Origin: Ornithodoros turicata | Taxonomy: Eukaryota > Arthropoda > Arachnida > Ixodida > Argasidae | Direction of reading: 5' to 3' | NCBI RefSeq assembly: GCF_037126465.1 | Contig: NC_088201.1 | Span: 2,919,001 to 2,983,000 of the forward strand | DNA length: 64,000 bases | Shown: positions 55,335 to 64,000 of the stretch, in pieces | Layout: each line of letters opens with the position of its first letter | Position numbering within the stretch: position 1 is the first letter of the stretch | Made by a program: the position numbers and the translations under genes | The notes under the pieces: generated by a model | What the model was told of the DNA's origin: nothing | Seen by the model: only the letters and a program-made list of their open reading frames with translations | The model's database searches: none

Positions 55335-56755
55335 GGCTCCGCCACGAACCAAGTGGATGATCAGAAGCGCGAACCTCGGTCTCCGAGTCGTTAGAGACGG
55401 CCGCCACACGACAGGGCCGAGCACAAATCATCCATTTGTATTGTCATCAAGCAGGAGAGCTACCTATGGAGTGCAAATCATCCATTTTTTTAAAGAAAAA
55501 TTCTTTCCTGGAACAGCACCGCAAGCGGTACTGCCCCGTCGACCGTTTTATCGGCCGTACCATTCAAAGACACGGCCCACTCAGGGGCGGACCGTGTTAT
55601 CAAGGGGCCCTTCTCCAAATATGAAGGACCAGCTCATTTTCGCCTCCCTCCACCGCGAAAGATTAATACGCGGAGTTGAAGGGAGACCAGAGCATACCAT
55701 CATTGCAGAGCATATATCATCTATCATTGCATCGAACATATCATCCAGCGTGTATTGTCATCGAACAGGAGAGCATATCGCCCATGCAAACCGCAGTTAA
55801 GGTTAGCGTTATGTACAGAACCGCAATAGAGCATGCTGCATGCCTTGCAGAAATATGGGAGTTCGGTCTTCGCGGTGTCTCCGCTGGTAAGGTTGCCAAG
55901 GAACAGAACTCAGGCTCGTGGCCGGCCTTTGGATTATGATTTGGATTGTTCATAATTTGCTGCTCAAAATAGATTCGTTGTTCGGCTGATTGTGGCTCTT
56001 GCATCAGGAAACGGGTGGCGTGATCAGAGTATATGGAAGTTGGTCAGTGCAGTCTTCGGTCGCTTTCCTGGTTTCTCCGAGTCTATCTCTGCGTTGGCTA
56101 CCTTTTGGGACACGTGATTGTTGGAGAGTTCTGGGAGAATGTAATGCCCGAGTATTTACATTACTTTATGAAAGTAATGGCATAAGTGAGCGGGGACTCT
56201 GTCTTGCACGGAACGCTTATTGAGGCGATATATGATGAGCTTCCATATCCATCACCTCCCTATCTCATTTCGGACATCTTCATATACACGTTCGCCAAGG
56301 AATGTGTTCAGAATGGATTCTCGTGCGAAACAACCTCATCGTAATAATACCGTCGGGACTGTATGGTCACTCTTTTCGCGAAGCATTCCTCCCTTCGTTT
56401 TGTTCACGGTGTACACTCTTAAAAATGAACTTCACAGCATAGCACGCTCCTAGCCAACCATCATCTTGAATGATATCGTTATCTGCCCTGATTTGTTGAA
56501 AACAGGAGGTGTACGCCTTTTTGTGACACTTATGCTGTTCATAATTGTCACAAAAAAGGCGTACGCCTCCCGTTTTCAACAAATCAGGGCAGATAACGAT
56601 ATCATTCGAGATGATGGTTGGCTAGGAGCGTGCTATGCGGTGAAGTTCATTTTTAAGAGTGTAGTCACTGAGCAATGGATATATTTCACCGCGATGTCCT
56701 AGATCCAACTTAGACAATGTTGATATAGCCGTCTTGTCAACCTCCAATTACATTC
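55335..56755 (-). mobile_element. LINE-related locus 2, proximal part (blocks E-A-B), interrupted by a MITE
   Basis: Read on the minus strand: block E continues from 56,750 (GGAGGTTGACAAGACGGC), is split by MITE A copy 15, and ends at about 56,119 (TCTCCAACAA). Block A follows at once (ATCACGTGTCCCAAAAGG, 56,118 down to about 55,700), then block B (to about 55,340, CCACTTGGTTC). The same blocks lie at 20.1-21.9 kb in plus orientation, but ordered A-B-C-D-E. Confidence 0.7.
56414..56661. mobile_element. MITE family A, copy 15
   Basis: A 248-bp palindrome flanked by TA on both sides, inserted in block E of LINE locus 2. Comparison with locus 1 shows the uninterrupted sequence GACTACACCGTGAAC, confirming the insertion point. 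Confidence 0.95.
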
Positions 56756-56979
56756 TTTAGAAGTTCCTGTCCCGGACCTTAATGGAAGAACTCCAAGCCC
56801 AAATCCAATCGCATTTATTTCTGCGAAGCGAACTACCGCACGACCTGTTCCTTCGAAATCTGGAACCCGAATGTCCAACAACACAAAAAAAAAACAAAAA
56901 AAAAAAACGTGCAACCTGCTTCTTCTTCGTCCTCGTCCTTCAGTCCGTGGTACCAACTTCAATGTCCCAAAGTTCAACA
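56756..56979 (-). repeat. 3' LTR of BEL/Pao element
   Basis: 224 bp, the same ends as the 5' LTR. The GT tract is replaced by a T-run, explaining the 6-bp length difference. Confidence 0.9.
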
Positions 56980-56981
56980 CA

Positions 56982-56994
56982 CTCCCCCCCGAAG
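56982..56994 (-). other. Polypurine tract of BEL/Pao element
   Basis: CGGGGGGGAG on the minus strand immediately upstream of the 3' LTR; expected primer site for plus-strand DNA synthesis. Confidence 0.65.
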
Positions 56995-57026
56995 AAAAGG
57001 TACTTTTCTTCTGTTAAGTGTCCACT

Positions 57027-57794
57027 TCACACTTCCACCTTGTAGAGCAGTTCTCCCGGACGTATTACCACTGCTTGATTTGGGATGCGAACCTCGAAAG
57101 CTCATGCTTTGCCGTCTTTACCGGGAAAACTTCTGACTATTCTTCCCATCGACCATCTTTGCCTTGGTTTTCCGTCTTCGCGGATGATGACCAAGTCATC
57201 CACTCGAAGTATGCCTCCTTTGCGCTTGCTACAGAGGTTGCGCAGTTCTGTGAGGTACTCCGAGTACCATCTCTTCCAGAACAGTTCCAAAGATTCCACC
57301 CGTTTCTGCCACAACCTTTGTATCGTGGTGGCATTGCTTCCATACACATTGCCAGAGGGGATACCTGGCAGGGTCGTCAGTCGTTTTCCAGTCAGAAATG
57401 CTGATGGAGATAATGGCCGCTCCTTTTCATCTTCGTACACATAGGTTATTGGTCGCGAATTCAACACGGCTTCGACCTCGGTGATTGTCGTGCTGAGCTC
57501 AGCTTCTTTGAGACACCTTGCTCCGATCGTCTTTTTCAGAGCAACCTTTACTGACCTTATTAAACGCTCGTAAAAGCCGCCCCACCAAGGAGCATGAGGA
57601 GCATTGTATCGCCATTCTACTCTCCAGTCAGCAACCTTTCCCTTTACTGTTTTGCTGTTGACTACGTCCCATAACTCTCGCAGCTCCTTGTTGCTCCTTC
57701 GAAAAGTCTTGGCATTGTCACTGTAGACTATGTTGGGCATTCCCCGTCGCGCCACGAACCTCCGGAAAGCTAATAGAAATGTGGATGTTGACAT
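57027..57794 (-). pseudogene. BEL/Pao integrase, catalytic C-terminal part
   Basis: Continues with MSTSTFLLAFRRFVARRG, the second catalytic Asp in IVYSDNAKTF and the Glu in WWGGFYERLIRSVK, completing the D,D-35-E triad. The C-terminal DUF5641-like region follows (FWKRWYSEYL, LVIIREDG). An in-frame TGA at 57,102-57,104 stops it about 25 codons before the natural end (RPGELLYKVEV, TGA at 57,027). It would otherwise insert the element into host DNA. Confidence 0.85.
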
Positions 57795-57802
57795 GTCTTG
57801 TA

Positions 57803-58365
57803 CTATATCTCAAGGTGCAAGGCTCTAGTGACTGCGCACACGAATATCACGAAGTGCCCCTTCTTTGCAGATTGTCGAGTTCTTATCCACAGCGGTCCGG
57901 CGAAATCAAGTCCAATCACTGTAAACGGTTCTGCCTGGGTCACCCTTGCTGCTGGTAGCGGAGCCGGTTCTTGTCCTGAAGCTCTTGCGTTATATCGCTG
58001 ACATACGACGCATTTCCTCAAAATCTTCTTGATCGCCTGACGTGCTCGCAAAATCCAGTATCTCTCCCGCAATTGCACAAGTGTATCCCTTACTCCGGAG
58101 TGGAGCAAGTCCCAGTGGCATTGTCTGATCAACAACTCCGAATAATGATCTCCCTTTGGCAATACCATGGGATGCTTCTGGTCGTAGGGCAAGTCGCTCT
58201 GCTGCAATCGGCCTGTTGACCTGAGAAGGCCTTTTCCGTCCACGAACAGCATGCTGCCTTGTAACTTTGACCTCATCGGGAGCGGTTTTTTGCTTCGCAC
58301 AGCTGCTATTTCCTCTGGGAACGCGTTTGCTTGCACAGTTTTCACGCACTGTTCCTCAGCTCTTC
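57803..58365 (-). pseudogene. BEL/Pao integrase, N-terminal and central part
   Basis: After the TTAA insertion the frame resumes with AEEQCVKTVQ and reaches the HHCC zinc-binding region (CHWDLLHSG, then CVVCQRY) and the first catalytic aspartate block VIGLDFAGPLW. It ends at TRALHLEI because of an extra TA dinucleotide at about 57,797-57,803 that shifts the frame. Confidence 0.85.
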
Positions 58366-58369
58366 TTAA

Positions 58370-59018
58370 AGTAGCACAGAAGTCATTTTTAACACCCAGT
58401 TTTCTTCTTATAAAACTGCTAAGTTTGCCAGTAAGATGCACCATGCGAAGTAATTTACACCACAGAGTCATAATTATCGCAGAAACTGAATTTAAAATAT
58501 GCCGCAAAAAGCGAGCGTGCGCAACGGTGGTGAAGAGCAGTACCAGCCTGTGATCTGCCTGGAACCTCGCGCTGACGCTATAAGGACTCGCTCGCTGATT
58601 GGCCTAGAAAAATGTCTGCTACTCCGCTGTCGTCTGCTACTCGGCTGTTCGGGGTTCTGATAAAGCCTTTCTCCTTGCTCGGTAAAGCTTCGGGCGCTCC
58701 TTGTATCCCCAATTCTCCGGGAAAACTGGCAAAACAGGTTTACGGTGGCAAAGGAACAATGCGCTGACCCCCACTGATCAGCAAACCAGAACGAGTCTCC
58801 TTATGCCGTCATCGGTGACGTGCCATCATACCTCCTCATCCTCGTTATAGCTGGAGTGGCGAGTTAAGGGTGAAGGCGCGGAGCTACGTTTATGTGAGTT
58901 TTTTTCTGGGAAACAAATTGCACACATCAAAACCTTTCGCGCTATTCGGTATAATGACACACACACTTTCATCAGATGTCTTAATCTGAAATTTTTTTGG
59001 ATGGCCCTCTGTACTCCT
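58370..59018. mobile_element. TTAA-flanked insertion in BEL pol (piggyBac-like MITE candidate)
   Basis: A 649-bp non-coding insertion between RNase H and integrase, with TTAA at 58,366-58,369 and 59,019-59,022. Its ends, AGTAGCACAGAAG and the complement of CCTCTGTACTCCT, match as imperfect inverted repeats at 10 of 13 positions. Without the insertion and one TTAA the flanking pol frames are in register. TTAA duplication is the hallmark of piggyBac-type transposition; no transposase is encoded. Confidence 0.75.
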
Positions 59019-59475
59019 TTAATTCCTGCGCTGTCAACGGTCCGCTTTGCCGACTTCTTTTGCGCGCTTTTTCGGTGAATCTGAAAACCCAGGCCATGAC
59101 TTTGTGCAGTTTCTTCAGGGTACTGAACCTTCGCATGTCGATGACTTCGTCTGTCACCGTCGTTACTGTCTGCAATACGTGTCTTGATTCCTTCTCCTCT
59201 AGTTCGTCTTTTGCGAAGTCACCATCTGAGCTGCCACCAGGCCATTCGCTTTCATCCTCAGACAACCAGCTTGGTCCTGACCACCACGTTTTGCTTTCGA
59301 TCAACTTTCGTGCGGAGATTCCTCTTGTTAACAAATCTGCTGGGTTTTCTTTACTGTTACAGTATCCCCATTCTGTTGTCCTCGTGCGCTCATGAATTTC
59401 TTTTACTCGATTGTGGACGAATTGTTTCCATCGTTGTGGATCTCCACGTATCCAGCAAGGCGCGATTTTGGAATC

Positions 59476-59533
<58 letters not shown>

Positions 59534-60730
59534 ATTTTGGAATCTGTCCACAGGTGTCGTCGAACTGGAGTGACTTGAATCTTTTCTGTGATGTAGGACG
59601 CTAGTCTTGCTCCTACCAGGCATGCCATCAACTCGAGCCGTGGAACCGTCAGTTCTTTTATCGGCGCGAGCCTAGACTTCGCCATTAGCATTGTTGGGCT
59701 CTTTGTACCACTGGAATCCTCCATAACTGTATATGATACCGCTCCATAAGCTGCGGGGCTTGCATCACAGAATATATGTATCTCCGTGAACACGACATCT
59801 GCATCCTTGTCCTGGCCGCTGTACCTTGATACTTTCAGGTCTTGCAGGTGCAACAACTCTGCACACCACTGATTCCATGTTGGTTGAAGTTCTATGGGCA
59901 GTATGTCATCCCAACCAACCTTTCGTTTCCACAACAACTGGAAGAATATTCTTGCGCATACGGTGAAAGGTGCCAGCATTCCCAAAGGATCGTAAACTCG
60001 TGCGGTGATCTGCAGGACCCGTCGCTTGGTGTCTCCTCGTTCCTGATGCATGTCCCATACGTCGCTCATTGAAATCGTTAAAACGTCTTCGTCCGGTAGC
60101 CACGCTAATCCTAAGACCTTTTGCATGTCCTTCGTGTCTCCTAATGTCCTTTCACCAGACTCCGCTTGCAAGAATTGACGCACGTCATTGTCGCTTGACG
60201 CCCACTTGTGTAACTTCATGTGCGCCCGCTCCAGAATCTCTGTTGCCTCTTTAGCGATCTTCTTTGCCTCTTGCACATCAGTGGCTCCGATGACCAGGTC
60301 GTCGACGTACATGTGTTTCCCTAGGCGGCTCGCCGTCTCTGGGTACTCTTCTTCCATCGCCTTGAAGTGATTCCGTAACGTAGCAGCAAGCAAAAACGGA
60401 CTTGCCGTCGTACCAAATGGGACTCTCGTCATCCGCCAGCTTTCTATCTTTGGTAGTGGCGCTCCTCCTTTTGGCGTTGTTTCATACCACAGGTAACGTA
60501 GGGCATCTCTGTCCTCCTTTCGTACTTCTATTTGTAAAAAGGCTTTTTGTACGTCGGCCACCAGGGCCATTTTCTTTATCCGGAAATTCATTAACAATTC
60601 CACAACATCCGGATTTAGATTCGGTCCTGCTTCTAAACACTGATTGAGCGATTTGGCAGTGACGCAGCTTGACGAACAGTCGAATACCACCCGAAGTTTT
60701 GTTGTGGTGCTCGAGTCTGAGAACCGCCTG
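59019..60730 (-). pseudogene. BEL/Pao reverse transcriptase and RNase H (frameshifted from gag-pro)
   Basis: The RT core starts with KLRVVFDCSS, continues with ALVADVQKAFLQIEV (first catalytic Asp), TRVPFGTTASPFLL and the YVDD box with LVIGAT. RNase H follows with FCDASPAAYGAV, ELTVPRLELMACL and LWTDSKI. After LWTDSKI a 69-base in-frame insertion of TGAT repeats adds about 23 residues (NQSINQ repeats) and repeats DSKI, before CWIRGDPQRW. The frame then runs through NPADLLTRG and ends inside a TTAA-flanked insertion. The domain is thus cut from Gag by a frameshift upstream and from integrase downstream. RNA-to-DNA copying would not be expected from this copy. Confidence 0.9.
59464..59546. repeat. 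TGAT tetranucleotide microsatellite within RNase H
   Basis: A run of GATTGATT flanked by two copies of GATTTTGGAATCTG (59,464-59,477 and 59,533-59,546). Offset 69 bases, so the reading frame is kept. Confidence 0.9.
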
Positions 60731-63037
60731 ATGTGGCATGTAGTACACGACGTCTTCCTCGTCACTGTATACTCTCTCGGCCATGCCCTCATCACTGTAC
60801 ATTCGTATAGTTTCGTCGTACCTCTTCAAGAGCTCCTGATTACGAGTGAGTCTTCTAGTCAACTGATTAAGCCTCTTCAGAGCTACTTCTTTGTTACTTC
60901 CCAAGTCCACTGTAGACTTGAACGGGAGCGCTACTTCGTAACGCCCTTCCTTCAGTTTCACAGTTTCTGAGAACTGACGTAGCACTGTATTGTCCCTTTC
61001 ATCGTCGGCGTCAGGTGTCACTCCAATGGATTCCAGCTGCCAAAACTTCTTCAACGTCGTATCTGTTTCTAATTCATTGACTGCTATACGTAACACCCGA
61101 GCTTGATTACAGTGCTTGATTATTCCACTTTCTGGGCACACTCCATGAACTGTCCATCCGAGTCTTGTTTCCACTGCCCGTAAACTGCTTCCCAGTCTCA
61201 AAACTCTTCCTGTTACGAGATCCCAGTATTGATCCGTGTCTACGAGGACCTGAATATGCTCTCGACTTTCAGGGCAGACCAAGTGCTGTACTGAAAGGTT
61301 CCTTCCTTTCATTTCGTTGATTATGCTGGAACATGGTGCTACGGTGTTTTGGGTGCTGATGACGTCCGTGACAAGTACCTCCACGTAGTACTCCCTACCG
61401 CCGTACATACTCTGAAGCTTGAGGGATACTCGCCGAAACGTCCTCTCTTCTTGTCGTCCTCCGAACACGCCAACTTTCAATGCTTCGTGACCAACCGTCT
61501 TGCATGTCAACCTCTGAGCAGTTTGTAGTGTCACAAACGACCTCTGGCTTCCTGTGTCAAACGTAACTTTGCACTTGTCCGCTCCCACTTCTCCTTTGCA
61601 CCAGGCGACGACCGTCTGCAGCACGGTTGTTGGCCGCCTTGACTCTTCCACCAACTCCAAGCTTAGCTGCGCCGTCCCGCCGGTCAACTTGCCCTTGCTG
61701 GGAGAATCCTGACTTCCAACCTTGCACACTGACGAAACGTGTCTCTTCTGACATTTCCCGCATTTGACCTTCCGCCAACACCTTCTTGACAGGTGATTTG
61801 GCAAAGTGCATCTGAAGCATCGTCCTGCTTCTTGCAGTTGACGCAGCTTCTCTTCATTTGGAATCGTCGCGTTGCATTCTGCAGTCACATGCTCCCGCGC
61901 TTTACAGAAGAAGCATTCTGGACTATCATCTGACGTATGAAGTAGCGCTGAGGCCGATGACGGTCTTCTGAATTTCCTTGTGTGCTGGGTCTTAGCTTCG
62001 TTGTCCTTCTGCTTATACCCCGACGAAGGCTTTTCTTCATGGGCATTCAATCTCTCCCTGCTCTCTACCTCCACTCGGAGGAACTTCATGAATTCAGTCA
62101 CCTTCGTCACGTGTTGCTTGTCGGGACCTACTGAAGTGTCTTCGGCACTAACTGCCTGATTGTTACTGTTTGTAGATGTCTCCTCTTGAGCTTCCAACGT
62201 CTTTCGATTGAAGTTGATGACTATTCCTTGTGGTACAAGCCGTATCATGAGTGAATACAGCATCGACGCAAAAGACTCCTCGGCTACGCCCAGTGCTTTC
62301 AGCGCTCTCATGTGCGATGATATATCGTCATAAAGTTTCCGTAGTCCTTTCGTATCCTGGGCTGTCTTCACGGGCTGGAGACTCATGAGCCTGCCCATGT
62401 GGTCCTCTATCTGAAGCGACTCATCGCCGAAACGTCCCTTGAGGATGTCCACAGCATCATTATAGCATCGTTCCGTTGGCGGTAGCCCAGCAATGGCTGA
62501 CGCCGCTTCACCGGTCAGTGCTGCTCGTAAATAATTGAACTTGTCGCACGTACTGAGCTTCTGGTTGTCGTGGACAACTTGTTGGAACTGTTCCCAGAAC
62601 ATCATCCAATTCTTGCGCTGGCCGTTGAACTTTATAATCTCCAGCTTGGGCAACCTGACTCGAACGTTCGCATTTCCAACGTCATCAGCCTGTCTCGCTT
62701 CTGGAATAGGTCCTTGTGAGCTTCTTGTCGAACTCCTTGTCGGGCTAATTCGTTCTAGCCTGAACTGTAGCCGTGCCAGCAAAGCTGTCGCTCGGTCAAT
62801 ATATTCGAAGCTTTCTTTTTGTCGTTCCTCAACTTCCTCTTCTGACCACAAAGGTTCCAACTCCGCATCCACTCGCTCCAAATTGTCCATCTGCTTCTTT
62901 ACTCGAGCAACGAGCACTTCTATGTCCTCTTCCGCTAGATCGACACCAGTGAGCTTCTCTGTGGCTTCATTGACTGTGCGAGACAATGCGCTTCTTAGCC
63001 CTCGGCGACGACGTAGCAGGTCTTCCATGTGTTCCAT
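60712..63037 (-). CDS. BEL/Pao Gag-protease region, open into the start of RT
   Basis: The start is set at the ATG at 63,037 (MEHMEDLLRRRRGLRS), the first after the primer site; the frame is also open upstream. The N-terminal half is helical and charged, with a DUF1759-type segment typical of BEL Gag (LPKLEIIKFNG, WEQF, KFNYLRAALTGEA). Zinc knuckles follow: CFFCKAREHVTAEC, CFRCTLPNHLSRRC and a shorter CGKCQKRHVSSVC. The aspartic protease motif VTFDTGSQRSFVT comes next, then the linker with LGWTVHG and the beginning of pol (RYEVALPF, YYMPH). About 775 codons are open. The frame is lost near 60,712 by a one-base shift, after which RT continues in another frame. These proteins would form the retroelement particle and cut its polyprotein. 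Confidence 0.85.
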
Positions 63038-63112
63038 CTCCTGTTGTAGGCCTAGTAGTTCGCAGAATGCCTCATCTAAAGTGGACGGAGATCCTTCGTC
63101 TCTTCCTTGTCT

Positions 63113-63129
63113 CCCGGGTTTCGGCACCA
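63113..63129 (-). other. Primer-binding site of BEL/Pao element
   Basis: TGGTGCCGAAACCCGG on the minus strand, just inside the 5' LTR, identical to that of the element at 6,637. Confidence 0.75.
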
Positions 63130-63135
63130 ATCTTC

Positions 63136-63353
63136 TTTAGAAGTTCCTGTCCCGGACCTTAATGGAAGAACTCCAAGCCCAAATCCAATCGCATTTATTT
63201 CTGCGAAGCGAACTACCACACGACCCGTTCCTTCGAAATCTGGAACCCGAATGTCCAACAACACACACACACAAAAAAACCCGTGCAACCTGCTTCTTCT
63301 TCGTCCTCGTCCTTCAGTCCGTGGTACCAACTTCAATGTCCCAAAGTTCAACA
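63136..63353 (-). repeat. 5' LTR of BEL/Pao element
   Basis: 218 bp, TGTTGAACTTTGGGAC..GGAACTTCTAAA on the minus strand, with a GTGTGTGTG tract in the middle and AATAAA downstream of it. Confidence 0.9.
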
Positions 63354-63358
63354 CATTC

Positions 63359-64000
63359 TAAGCCCATGCCGCACACTATTGCTCTCGCTGTGCAGTTACC
63401 TATAGGAAAAAGCAGTCGAGGCTGCGAAAAAACTGCGCACGCTCTACGCCGCGCGGGGGCGTACAGATTATTAAGCAGCACGAAGCACCCCGGCATGTCC
63501 GCCTCCACCACAACCACCCGGCCGTCGCTGTTCACGGTCGTACCAACGGACGTTACCAACGAAAGAGGGGAACAATGTAATTGTTACTCCTGCCCGATGC
63601 GGTGACCCGTGACTGAAGAAAACCCTGACAGTATGATCCGCCTTTAACAGCCTGACCGCGAGAGCCGACAACAGGCGGGTCTCCTGCAGAACAACAACAT
63701 CAGCGGCGAAAACTTTTTGCCCATCGCAACACAGAAAACTGCTTGGGGTTACCACTAAACCCCCTACAATTTAGCGCCACTATTCTCAGCGACATCAGAA
63801 AAAGAAGGAAGAACAACCCCATTAAGGCTTCCGAGAGAGGAGACAGGGAACGCACTGACCAGGGCTTCGGACAACAGGGGATCCGATGCTTGTCGAAGTT
63901 TCATACCCTGACGGCATATAGCTCGTACGCTTCTGTGGCGTCGCTGCTCATACTCTCCAACGAGGAGCCACTAGGGAACCAAGGAACCTCACCACAGTCT
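63359..64000 (-). pseudogene. LINE-related locus 2, distal part: APE-type endonuclease fragment
   Basis: Read on the minus strand from the window edge: block D, homologous to 21,121-21,487. An endonuclease follows: NCRGF, ADVVVLQETRLL, then SHGSPHRAGVTI, and after a frameshift GRVVVVEADMPGCFVLLNNLYAP. These match the order of conserved blocks in LINE endonucleases (N-x-x-G, D-x-x-x-L-Q-E-T, AGV-I, N-x-YAP). It extends about 280 bp further than locus 1 before the BEL insertion. The N-terminal side runs off the window. Confidence 0.8.

Larger units (their letters stand above)
56756..63353 (-). mobile_element. Full-length BEL/Pao LTR retrotransposon
   Basis: A 6,598-bp element with two LTRs, flanked by CATTC on both sides (56,751-56,755 and 63,354-63,358), a 5-bp duplication. 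In minus-strand order: 5' LTR, primer site, gag with zinc knuckles, protease, RT, RNase H, integrase, polypurine tract, 3' LTR. The domain order and the YVDD RT motif fit BEL/Pao. It is inserted in LINE locus 2, whose endonuclease part lies beyond 63,359. The two LTRs differ at only two positions outside a simple A/CA tract, so insertion is recent, yet the coding part carries several disabling changes. Confidence 0.95.

Noticed and set aside
2886..56702. A recurrent small protein of 60-90 residues containing the segments [20 protein letters not shown] and [15 protein letters not shown] on both strands, apparently conserved in about 20 places
   Set aside because: Every instance lies on an arm of MITE family A or C. 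Conservation is that of the DNA palindrome, starts differ, and the frame runs out at the terminus; it is not evidence of a gene family.
57018..57404. Plus-strand open frames across the BEL integrase region
   Set aside because: They are antisense shadows; the minus strand carries the D,D-35-E motifs and the correct domain order.

Overview
Eukaryotic nuclear DNA, very probably from a tick (Ixodida, most likely a hard tick). The identification rests on a spliced cuticle-type chitin-binding gene, tRNA-derived SINEs of a Ruka-like type, BEL/Pao and CR1/Jockey-like retroelement pieces, and an extreme load of short inverted-repeat DNA elements. There are no bacterial operons, rRNA genes or CRISPR arrays. 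Species assignment is inference.

Only one host gene is well supported: a four-exon gene on the minus strand (31,051 down to 25,073). It encodes a secreted protein of about 664 residues with a signal peptide, one CBM14/peritrophin-A chitin-binding domain (CPAP1-like) and a long Gly-Pro-Ser collagen-like tail. Its signal peptide is split by an intron and completed by a 29-base micro-exon, and its introns hold MITEs, a SINE and a hAT-like element. A second, weak candidate is an isolated signal-peptide exon at 13,118-13,157 (minus).

The rest is mostly mobile and repeated DNA. (1) At least 24 copies or fragments of a fold-back MITE family of about 240-250 bp with termini CACTCTTA..TAAGAGTG, in three core variants sharing the outer arms, nearly all flanked by a 2-bp duplication that is TA, TG or CA. 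(2) A 6,598-bp BEL/Pao LTR retrotransposon at 56,756-63,353 (minus), with both LTRs, primer site, gag, protease, RT, RNase H and integrase, a CATTC target duplication and several disabling lesions, including a TTAA-flanked 649-bp insertion. (3) A short gag-only BEL-like element at 6,637-8,954 with an AGCAG duplication and another transposon nested inside. (4) Several hAT-like non-autonomous elements with exact or near-exact 8-bp duplications, some nested. (5) Large fold-back elements, two of them with CAGGGTG ends. (6) LINE remnants, including two oppositely oriented paralogous loci (20.1-21.9 kb and 55.3-64 kb) whose blocks are in permuted order. (7) A minisatellite of about 114 bp with a 341-bp trimeric higher-order period at 17.3-18.5 kb, and a 240-bp tandem duplication beside it.

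Layout: 1-12 kb unassigned sequence, first MITEs, SINEs and the short BEL element; 12.5-17 kb MITEs and LINE ends; 17.3-19.4 kb tandem repeats; 20-22 kb LINE locus 1; 24.7-31.1 kb chitin-binding gene; 31-54 kb nested transposons; 55.3-64 kb LINE locus 2 split by a MITE and the BEL element. Nesting gives a relative order: the short fold-back MITEs are usually the youngest layer, since they lie inside gene introns, hAT elements, large fold-back elements and LINE sequence.
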